Part shown: positions 56,712 through 64,000 of the stretch, one piece after another
Layout of the letters: each line of letters begins with the position of its first letter
How positions within the stretch are numbered: the first letter of the stretch is position 1
NCBI GenBank assembly: GCA_031002005.1
Contig: JARYHS010008074.1
Location: 9,618,924 to 9,682,923, forward strand
DNA from: Vandiemenella viatica
Lineage: Eukaryota > Arthropoda > Insecta > Orthoptera > Morabidae
Length of the DNA stretch: 64,000 bases
Direction of reading: 5' to 3'
Position numbers and translations under genes: made by a program
The notes under the pieces: generated by a model
What the model saw: the letters and a program-made list of their open reading frames with translations, nothing else
Databases searched by the model: none
What the model was told of the DNA's origin: nothing

Positions 56712-56790
56712 GTGTATAGACAACGTGGCCAACCCGACGGCGAACCACGTGGCGGCGCCCGCCCCCACCGCCGCAGCATGTACCTTTTAT
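56440..56790. other. GC-rich, CpG-rich island of unclear origin
   Basis: High GC and many CpG (GCCGCGG repeats at 56610-56665) surround a (TG)n run. On the plus strand a possible acceptor (TGTGTATAG, ending 56720) precedes a coding-like phase DNVANPTANHVAAPAPTAA, but no donor is convincing. It could be a damaged exon or a CpG-rich regulatory region. Confidence 0.35.
56671..56715. repeat. (TG)n microsatellite
   Basis: About 40 bp of TG dinucleotides with one TTTG interruption. Confidence 0.95.
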
Positions 56791-56935
56791 TTTGCCTCGG
56801 CATGTAACTGTTATTTGCCTCGGCACGCACTGGCAAATACCTCCGCGAATTCATCGTTCGAAAAAGGAGCGGCATGTCGACATCTGTCCGAAAGTCCAGT
56901 TGCTCGCTCAAGTGGTCTGGCAACGGCTGCGTCAC
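56790..56935 (-). pseudogene. Fragment of protein-primed type-B DNA polymerase (copy A)
   Basis: In shifting minus-strand frames: LDFRTDVDMPLLF, FFER then IRGGICQC, and ANNSYM. These line up with the stretch just before the motif-A region in protein-primed B-family DNA polymerases of Polinton/Maverick elements and related viruses. Copy B (57257-57605) overlaps the same part, which supports the call. It is heavily damaged (frameshifts, a stop between ER and IRGG). No other genes of such an element are seen. Confidence 0.6.
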
Positions 56936-56989
56936 ACCTGGTGCGGCTAGAGGGGTGCGTGGTCAAGGACAATAGGGGTGTAACTGAGG

Positions 56990-57215
56990 TTAGTCAAGTG
57001 GTTAGTCAAGTGGCCCTCATGTCAAGTGGTTAGTCAAGTGGCACTCGAGACAAGTGGTTAGTCAAGGGGGAGGGGGGAGAGAACAATAGGTGTGAAAATG
57101 ATTAACAGGTGGGAGGGGGAAGAACAATAGAGGTGTGAAAATGATTGACAGGTGGGAGGGGGGAGAACAATAGAATGATACAATGTATCCAATTAGAACA
57201 ATAGAGGTGTTCCGT
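56990..57215 (+). repeat. Two adjacent minisatellites
   Basis: First, GTCAAGTGGTTA-type units (56992-57068). Second, ~45-bp units of the form GGGAGGGGGGAGAACAATAG with GTGTGAAAATGATT (57069-57215). Confidence 0.85.
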
Positions 57216-57256
57216 GCAAGAACCGCACTTTTTGAGCGCGCTCCGCCCTTTTATAC

Positions 57257-57605
57257 CTACTGGGAGACGGTATGATCAGGTAGGTCCGCTAGATTGTCCT
57301 GTGTATACTGGAGACTGGTCAAGTCTACCTCCAAAAAGAAATCCCTGGGTGAGGCGGCTGCTACGCTCATGAAATCATTGCTAGTAATCTGCTTGGCAGA
57401 TACCCAATCAAGCCTTTCAGAGGGTAGGAACTGTGACATGGGTCAGCCGTAGAGATTTTTTACATCAAAATACATGATCAAATTTTCAGGTGCATCGTGG
57501 TTGTACTCGGCCAGGTACCGGTTCGTACCAATGGACACACTGGCAAATACCACTACGATTTCTACGTTCGGAAAAGAGAAGCATGCCGATATATGTCAGA
57601 AGGCT
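57257..57605 (-). pseudogene. Fragment of protein-primed type-B DNA polymerase (copy B), motif A
   Basis: On the minus strand: GMLLFSERRNRSGICQC, then TNRYLAEYNHDAPENLIMY and FDVKNLYG, which matches the D-x2-N-L-Y-G motif A of the DNA_pol_B_2 family. It continues as MSQFLPSERLDWVSAKQ and FFLEVDLTSLQYTQDN, corresponding to the family's conserved E-V-D-L segment. A stop sits right after NLYG, where the family usually has Trp. Such enzymes copy linear DNA from a protein primer in Polintons/Mavericks, adintoviruses and related viruses. Only ~115 codons remain, so it is inactive and its exact source is undecided. It abuts a Tc1 fragment at 57606. Confidence 0.8.
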
Positions 57606-57919
57606 CAGCATTGAAATCTGCATAAATTTGCGGAAGGGTTGCACTTCTGTCCGTTGAACGATTATCTTCAGTCGTCCCGTTCCTGCAGGATCTTTTTCCG
57701 GCCTCAGCGATATCGGAGATTTGATGTTTTATTAGATTACCGATATTCACGGTGCACTCGTGAAATGGTCGTACGGGAAAATCCGCACTTCAACGCTACT
57801 TCGAAGATGGTGTGTCCCTTCTCTCGTGTGCCGACTGTAACACCACGTTCAAACTTACTTAAGTCGTGATAACCTTCATTTGTAGCAGCAGTAACCGATC
57901 TAACGCCTGCGCCAGACAC
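57606..57919 (-). pseudogene. Tc1-like transposase N-terminal fragment
   Basis: DLSKFERGVTVGTREKGHTI, then EVALKCGFSRTTISRVHREY is the first helix-turn-helix of Tc1-type transposases. After a frameshift come ISDIAEAGKRSCRNGTTEDN and ATLPQIYADFNA, the second DNA-binding helix-turn-helix region. The catalytic domain is missing: the fragment ends where the polymerase fragment begins. Confidence 0.8.
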
Positions 57920-57924
57920 CTGTT

Positions 57925-58132
57925 ATCTTGTAAGAACGGAGACTTTCCCGGCGTATGCTTGAAATGAAGTCTTCACGGGTGTACCGCCGGATAGTGTTTT
58001 GAAAACACAATATTTCGACGACTAGCTTCGTCGTCTTCATCAGGTGTCGAGACGTCTTTACAGGTCGGCTGACCGTCGGATACTGAGACGGCCCAAAACA
58101 GACAAACAAACAATTGAATTTCGTGACGCCCC
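57925..58132. other. Unassigned repeat-like sequence left of the Jockey LINE
   Basis: Contains a short hairpin around CGACGACTAGCTTCGTCGTC and the phrase TTTTGAAAACACAATATTTC, a style common in 3' ends of insect retroelements. I cannot assign it. Confidence 0.35.
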
Positions 58133-58605
58133 GGTTTTAGACAGCCCACACACACATGGCACCGTCACTGCCTTAGGTTACAGGCAGGTGGGGGAAGGGG
58201 GGTGGTGGAGTATTTGTCCAAAGACATTGCCTCCAACGTGATGCAGGAGTTACAATTCTCTTAACTGTCAGTGTGTCTTCTTGTTGGGTGTCAGTTTTTT
58301 AGGAGACTGAGCGGTCTTCTATGCCTATCGTCCCCATTGTTGTAGCTTCCAAGCGAGTTGACCGCCGGATTGTTGCACTGTCGGGAGTTTTTGTAAAATA
58401 TCTCCGCCAGCTGGCGGAATCTATCCTTCAATTTAGGTATGCCGACGGCCTCGTGGAGTGCATCCTTGGAGAACCGGAACGGGAGGTGGAGGGCTCTCTT
58501 TAGGGCCCTATTTTGAATAACCTGGAGCTTTCTAATCTGCCTATCACTGGCGTATGCACACAGAAGACATGCATACTCCATAATGGGGCGTATGAGCGAT
58601 GTATA

Positions 58606-59925
58606 CGAGGTGCGTCCAGAAAGTAAGTTCCGTTTCAATTTATCTCCGCTGCAGCGCTGTGATTGCAGTTCCACACATGCGCTGTAGACGATGTGTATCA
58701 AGGGGAAGAACGTGCGCCATTTGGAGACCACTGTCAGTTACGTACGCTTTGTTGTGCTTGTTTGAAATGACGGCGTTGATTGAAAATCCCGCCGCCTGTG
58801 AAATCAGGTCTGTGATTTGGTTTCTGAATGCGAGGGAAGTGAAACCAAGTGAAATTTATCAGCAAATTTGCGATGTTTACGGGCCAAATGCGATGAGTGA
58901 TTCGATGGGTCCGACAGTTCAATGGCGGGCGTAGTGATGTGCACGATGAAGAACGAAGTGGGCGTCCACCTTTGGTTACAGAAGAACTGGTTCACGCGAT
59001 TGATGACAAGATCCAGGAATACCGTAGATATACAATTAGTGCTCTCGCTATGGACTTCCCCCAAATTTCACGATCACTGATGCATGAAATTGTTACCAAA
59101 CAAATGAAATTCCGTAAACTTTGCTCACGTTGGGTACCAAAGATTCTCACTGATCAACACAAAACACAACGGATGGGTAGTACACTTGAGTTTTTGACCC
59201 GTTATGCTGAAAGCGGCGAAGAATTTCTGAGACGTATAATCACAGGAGATGAAACGTGGGTTTCTTACGACACCCCTGAGAGTTAGCGGCAATCAATGGA
59301 ATGGAGGCACACTTCATCCCCACCAAAGGTTAAGCCGAAGCAAATCATGACACCTCGGAAAATGATGTGCACAGTGTTCTGGGACTGGAAAGGCATCCTA
59401 CTCATTGACTTCTTACCGCGTGGTCAAACAATCAAAGCCGATGCTTATTGCGAGACACTTCGGAAATTGCACCGTGCAATTCAGAATAAGCACCGGGGAC
59501 TGCTGTCAAAAGGTGTTGTTTTGCTTCACGACAACGCACGACCACACACTGCAAACGTGACGAAAAACCTCGTACAGGGATTTGGCTGGGACGTGTTTCA
59601 CCATCCTCCGTACAGCCCTGACCTCGCTCCTGGCGACTTTCATCTGTTCCTACATCTCAAGTCTTTCCTTGGCGGTCGTCACTTCACCAATGACGACGAG
59701 CTGAAAGAAACTATTTCCAACTGGTTGAAGACACAGGCGGCAGATTTCTATGAAGAAGGTATACAAAACCTGGTGCCACGCTATGAAAAATGCCTGAAAA
59801 ATTTCGGCAGTTATGTGGAAAAGTAGTTTAAGAGTTGTAGAATTTTGTGCAATAAAAATTTCTTCTTTATCTGTGTACAATTTCATTTTATTACCAAACG
59901 GAACTTACTTTCTGGACGCTCCTCG
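58606..59925 (+). mobile_element. Mariner transposon, 1320 bp, complete with TIRs
   Basis: Inverted repeats CGAGGTGCGTCCAGAAAGTA and, inverted, CGAGGAGCGTCCAGAAAGTA (about 30 bp), flanked by TA (58604-58605 and 59926-59927). The length is classical for mariner. It contains one transposase gene with a single frameshift and one stop. It lies inside the Jockey ORF2 C-terminal region. Confidence 0.95.
58767..59826 (+). pseudogene. Mariner DD34D transposase, one frameshift and one stop
   Basis: ATG at 58767 (MTALIENPAACEIRSVIWFL). Helix-turn-helix region: EVKPSEIYQQICDVYGP. The frame shifts near 58900-58930 and then runs on to an in-frame TAG at 59284-59286. Catalytic residues: first Asp in TGDETWVSYDTPES, second in LLHDNARPHTANV, third in YSPDLAPGDFHLF, with 34 residues between the last two. 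WVPKILTDQHKTQRM corresponds to the conserved WVPHEL linker. The C-terminus NFGSYVEK ends at 59826, and AATAAAA follows at 59851. Apart from two lesions the ~345-residue protein is complete, so the insertion is fairly recent. Confidence 0.95.
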
Positions 59926-61639
59926 TATCTCTTGACTCCAGTGGAAGGGGCTAGCTTGCTGTCCTTATTTAGAATAGAGTAAAGACTGTGGAGCCTGGTG
60001 CTTGCTCTCCGACGGACTTCATTGATGTGGCTACACCAGTTCAATCTCTTGTCTGGAGTCACCTCCAGGTAGCGTGCCGTGATGGAACATAGGATTTCTC
60101 CACCATATAGCTGAAGTGTTGGGTCAGGATGAGTTGGTTGACGGGCCCCAAGTCCCTTGGTTAATATAATGGCTTGTGTCTTGGTGGGGTTTATGTCAAT
60201 ACGCCACCTCCTAGCATTGAAGATAGCGGTGACGTTGACAGAGGTCTCTGGAGGAAAATGCGTGAGGAGAGTGTTGCTGATCTCGTCACGCCCTGGTGCT
60301 TTGTGTTGGTGCAGTTCCAACACGTAGCTGGCTACCTCCTCCGTCATTTGATGGTCATCTTCGGCGTCGAGATAGACTCTCAGGCTGAACTGCAGTGAGG
60401 TGGGTGGGGTCCACGTTTGTTTGCGAAAGCCGAAAATTCTTCACAAAAACATCAGACAGTGCGAAGCCTTTTCCTCCGGGGTGACGGCTAGGCCTCTTTG
60501 GCCGTGCAGTGGGGGGGAGCTGCTGCCTTCGCCTGATGAGTCTCCTTGTTTGTAGCCATAGAGACCCATCCTCCGGGTGGAGCATTGAGACTCTTGCTTC
60601 CCACTCTTGGTTCCGATGCAGAATCAAGGAAGCTTTAATATCCCTTTGCAAGCGATTAAATAGTCTTCTGGTCCCCTGATTTCTCGTGAGCTTCCCCTAT
60701 TTGTCAATCCGGTTTTTGTGGCGGATTTCAGCCAGTAAGTGGGAGGAAGCTGCGGAGTGGGAGCTGGTCTAGGTATCCTGACTGGAGTGGAAGCTGCAGT
60801 TGTATCTTTGACTGCTGCCTCAAAAGACTGAAGGGCGACGTCAATGTTCTCGATTTCAGGTGGGTCAGCTAGATTTGTCTGTAGGTGTTCCTGGTAACGC
60901 CTCCAGTTTGTTTTGTGGTAGTTGAAAGATGGTTCTTCTTGAGTTTGCCAGGGTCGAACCTCAACCTCAATCATAACCGGACAGTGATCTGAGGATAGTC
61001 GGTTTATGACTGAGGTTTCGACGTAGCCCTGGATGCCCTTGGTGACGACTACATCTAGTACATCTGGTCTGTTGTCGTTGCTCGGGTAGTGTGTGGGCTC
61101 TTCTGGTGACCATATGCACAAATTGTATTTGTTTTTGAGGCGTCTCAATGCTACACACACCGTGTTGTTGTAACTACTATTCCAGTCGGAATATTTAGCA
61201 TTAAGGTCGCCGCCGATCAGGACTTTTCCACTGACATCTGCCAGAGCCGTAAAGTCGGTTTCTTCGAGCCGTCTTCGACGAGATCGGTAGCTTGAGACGA
61301 TGGTTAGGTTCCCATTAGCTGTAGCCACTTCAACGCCGACGTTTTCCATTTATTGGAGGGGTTTTAGGACTATTTCATGATGTGGAATACTGTTCTAAAT
61401 GAAAACGGCGACTCCACCTCCAGCGGTGGGTTTGTCAGGGCGGTAACAACTGTAATTGGCTACTGCGGATCGCAGACAGGGTTTCAAGAAAATTTCTGAC
61501 ACCAGACATACGTCAATATCTTAATCTCGAAGAAACTGCCTAAACTCAAGCAGTTGGTTGAACATGCTATTAGCATTCCAAGCACAGAAAGATAAGGAGT
61601 GAATATGAGGCTGTCTATCCATTGTGGTTGCAGTGTGGG

Positions 61640-63420
61640 CACTTTGGGAAGGCCAGAGCGTTAGTTACGGCGCGGTCACTTTCTGCAGCTGCTCGGGAAT
61701 GTGGCACATCATCTTTAAGGCAGACTCCAGCATGTTAGTAACTCTGTCTAGGTTGTGTTGCGCTTCACGGTCCGTTTCGCAAGTGATTCTTTGCTGTTGC
61801 GGGGAGACGTGGTGACCAGTAGGTGGGTCGACTGATTTGATTCTTTGCTCAGGTGACGTTGATGCAGACGGATCAGCGGGGCGCCCGGTAGGAGCGCCTC
61901 GTGCGTGGAATCATCTTCTCTCACAATGGGTGTTGTTGCTCAGTTACACTGTTCGATCCAATCTTTCTCCTCCATCTGCGGCGCAACTGCGACGTGGACT
62001 TCTTCTTCGCCGTGGCAGTGGGAGCCTGATCTTGCCCTGTTGCGGGAGAGTTGCCCTGCTGCCCTGGAGCTGGAGTCTGGTCTTGCCGCACTGTGCTGTT
62101 TGTTGTTGATGCACGGTCTCATGGTTTATCTTGTTTAGTTGGAATGTCTCTAAGTCAGTTTCTGGCTCCCTTAAAAGGTCGGACAGCCTTTGTAACTGGC
62201 CACCTGTCAACCTCCACAGTTGGAACACTTGGAGGTGTCTCGTCCCTTCTGCGAGGTGCATTTGGTGGAATCATGTTGGTCTGCGCACTTAACGCAGACT
62301 GGAGGTATTTTACAATTGTTGGCCACGTGACCGAAATGCTGGCAATTGTAACATTGCGCAGGTCCTGCCGTTGCCCGGAGTTTCTAAATCCTTCACTTCG
62401 AGGTGGCAAATTCTCTACCCCAAAGATTTCCCTGTTTTCCTGGCAATCGGCAAGGATCACCAAGAATAGTGGCATTAATATGTTGCTGCCTGGGCGGCGA
62501 AGGTGGGCCACCGTTTGAACAGTAAATCCCATCTCTGAGAGTTCCTCTTTGAGATCTTCAGTGGGAAGAGTTCTTTGGATGCCCCTGAAGACGACTTTAA
62601 GTAGCGGGACTGCTCCGACTGGAAACGTGTAGTACGGGACATTGCTGTCCTGCTACATCCCTGTAGCGACTGAGTAGTCTTCTGTGGTGAAGGTGAACTT
62701 TATCTTATCACCACCGGCAGTTTTGGCAGCGAAGGAGTTCTTCACAACAGCTTCAACCTTTATCATGGAATGTCTTATAACTCTGCTCAAATTGCACAAC
62801 GATAGGAAGAATGTGTGCGGATTTCTGCACTGGTGGTGTTGGTTCAGGCTGCAGGGGTTGGAATTGATTTCTAGTTTCGACGATAATGGGGTCCAGCGCT
62901 GGTGGAAGTTTACTAGTATTTTTAGGAAACACAAAGCCTTCCTCATCAACTCACTGATTAGGTTGTCTCCCAACAGTTGGACTAGCTGAGCTTCCTGGTT
63001 TCCGCGCAAGTGGTGTGGCAGTCACTTGGTCAGTTACCCCCTTCCTCTTCTTCAGCGTCTTCCTATCTTTGCTGGCAACATTCCTCTCCAGCTGTTTAGT
63101 GCAAACACTGATGGTGGAGGATGTGCCCTCTACCTTCTTGGGAATTTTGTAGTTTCAGCAGCAAGAGGCGTGGTTCACCACGTCCTTGTGCGGCTGGGGC
63201 GTCAGCATGAGACTTGGCAGGGATGTGTCCTTCCTAGTGTCAGGGTTCTGACTGTCCGTCGATTCCATCTCGTTCTCACTTTCTTCTGAAGAGGGTGAGC
63301 GCGGAGAGTTGGTGAGATTGTCAGGCGCCGACGCACAGGATGGATTCGTCACTTCCATCTCGTTTTCTTCCGGTAAAGGCGAGTGCGGAGAGTCGCTGAG
63401 TTTTCAGGGGCCAAATTGCA
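61640..63420 (-). pseudogene. Jockey ORF1 (gag-like) with zinc knuckles
   Basis: Readable parts: acidic Ser-rich N-terminal stretch (NSPRSPSSEESENEMESTDS, 63260-63320); a central domain (DNLISELMRKALCFLKILVN, then GGDKIKFTFTTEDYSVATG) at 62653-62980; an RNA-binding-like segment at 62400-62532; knuckles CYNCQHFGHVANNC and CVKCADQHDSTKC in the frame through 62365-62255, with a third starting CSNCGG. Several frameshifts separate these. The C-terminal tail is basic and Gln-rich. Confidence 0.78.
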
Positions 63421-63714
63421 AGAAGTGCCGCACGAATCAGACCGCTTTTTAGGTAGGAGAAGGCCTAAAGGGAGTGTTGCTCCGGTCCGGTGTTGTCACC
63501 GTAAGGTTGTCCGAACCGGAAACAACCCTAAGAAATCTCACGCCAGGGGGTTCCACTTCCAAGGCAGTCACCAGAGAAGAAGAAGCAGCTCACTATATTC
63601 TTCGCTGGAGCAAAGAGTGCCCGCTTACGCGAGCAGTCAGTTAGCTAATCTCAATGCACTCGTATGCAAACCGATGTAGCCCGTCCGAGTTCCGAGTTGG
63701 TTTTAGACAGCCCA

Positions 63715-63916
63715 TTTTTTTTTTTTTTTTTTTTTTTTATTTTTTTTAACTTTCATTCCCCTTGCTGAGGACCAGGGGTGGGCTGCTGTAGAGCGAGTAC
63801 TCTTTTCAGCCTTAGTGTAAACAATTATTTTATATATTTATTTTATTTGCCTCATTTTATTATATCATATTGTTTGTTTTTCAGATTGTGAACATGTGGA
63901 CGTAAAGTCCTTAATA
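63715..63916 (-). mobile_element. Short A-tailed retroposon, ~200 bp, with 11-bp TSD
   Basis: Its A tail is the T run at 63715-63748. The body on the minus strand runs from TATTAAGGACTTTACGTCC to GGGGAATGAAAGTT. It is flanked by TAGACAGCCCA (63704-63714 and 63917-63927). No coding or Pol III boxes are visible, so a 5'-truncated LINE 3' end is likelier than a SINE. The Jockey LINE later used the same site. Confidence 0.78.
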
Positions 63917-63927
63917 TAGACAGCCCA

Positions 63928-64000
63928 GGTGCAGCACCTCCTTATATAGGCCAACGGCTCTCTCCGACGCCAGTCACGACTGACACAGACCTCACGACCT
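63928..64000. other. Window-end flank, unassigned
   Basis: Contains TATATAGGCC and CAGTCACGACTGAC, which look promoter-like, but the window ends before anything can be tested. Confidence 0.25.

Larger units (their letters stand above)
58291..61622 (-). pseudogene. Jockey ORF2: endonuclease plus RT with core deletion
   Basis: The ATG at 61622 starts the endonuclease: SFCAWNANSMFNQLLEFRQF, VCLVSEIFLKP, VLIGGDLNAKYSDWNSSYNN and LSSDHCPVMIEVEV. The basic linker runs 60900-60360. RT begins HKAPGRDEISNTLL near 60260-60310, but TAIFNA is followed at once by RRWRIDINPTKTQAI, which belongs after the YADD motif, so roughly 200 residues of catalytic core are gone. C-terminal motifs LIRPIMEYACLLCAYASDRQ and KLQVIQNRALKRALHLPF lie beyond the mariner, at 58440-58590. 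Stops occur at several points. Confidence 0.85.
58149..63698 (-). mobile_element. Jockey LINE, about 4.2 kb plus a mariner insertion, with 16-bp TSD
   Basis: Exact 16-bp duplication GGTTTTAGACAGCCCA at 58133-58148 and 63699-63714. ORF1 (about 63420-61640) and ORF2 (61622-58291) are in the usual order. No RNase H domain is present, which favours Jockey over I. The 3' end at 58149 is a short (TG)n-like run (CATGTGTGTG on the minus strand), not an A tail. A mariner (58606-59925) interrupts ORF2. The RT core has been deleted near 60250. Confidence 0.85.

Noticed and set aside
56829..56935. Second Tc1 fragment
   Set aside because: It resembled the sequence next to the Tc1 piece at 57600, but both stretches fit the type-B polymerase better once other frames are read.

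Overview
This is animal nuclear DNA, almost certainly insect. It is AT-rich, has two probable spliced host exons in short GC-rich islands, and is otherwise packed with broken transposable elements of insect type (I, Jockey, CR1/L2 and RTE-like LINEs, Ty3/gypsy, hAT, mariner, Tc1, PIF/Harbinger and tRNA-derived SINEs). The main SINE (33197-33441, 50935-51192, plus partial copies) resembles SINEs I remember as abundant in Orthoptera and other Polyneoptera, so a polyneopteran host is my guess, not a demonstration. Nearly every coding frame is a decayed element gene. No bacterial operon, CRISPR array, rRNA gene or convincing functional tRNA gene is present.

Layout. 1-1919: 5' end of a Jockey-like LINE (minus), head-to-head with a short polyadenylated retroposon that shares its 5' sequence, forming an imperfect palindrome. 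1990-15890: one old RTE-like LINE (plus) split by two insertions. The first is a second RTE-like LINE (2587-8570), itself split by a hAT transposon (3092-5647) and a mariner-type MITE (5857-6336). The second is an I-clade LINE (8648-14915, minus) with a minisatellite in its 3' UTR. Target-site duplications (TSDs) support each step. 15891-20075: largely unrecognised sequence with a diverged tandem repeat. 20076-22533: a deleted mariner-like element, a probable host exon (21103-21316, plus) and a long-inverted-repeat element. 22560-26960: RTE-like LINE (minus) split by a CR1-like LINE (plus) that is split by a hAT element. 26961-33200: AT-rich sequence, an L2/CR1 fragment, a hAT MITE and tRNA-like repeats.

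33760-40870: a CR1-like LINE (minus) whose ORF1 has PHD finger, coiled-coil and esterase parts, disrupted by two hAT elements. 41320-45856: Ty3/gypsy LTR retrotransposon with gag, protease, reverse transcriptase, RNase H and integrase, running into a 1000-N scaffold gap (45857-46856). On the far side is the start of a PIF/Harbinger transposase gene. 47662-47995 (minus): a second probable host exon. 48097-52300: ATCGAT-rich hAT-like element, a large unclassified inverted-repeat element and a CR1 tail. 52850-56430: SINE-derived and other tandem arrays with periods near 500, 182 and 173 bp. 56440-57919: a GC-rich island, minisatellites, two fragments of a protein-primed type-B DNA polymerase of the Polinton/adintovirus kind, and a Tc1 transposase fragment. 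58149-63698: a Jockey LINE (minus) containing a nearly intact 1.32-kb mariner, followed by a truncated retroposon to 63916.

I see no cooperating gene system. The window is an insertion record of selfish DNA around two host exons. Its value lies in the reconstructable order of insertions, some possibly undescribed inverted-repeat and tandem families, and the virus-like polymerase remnants.
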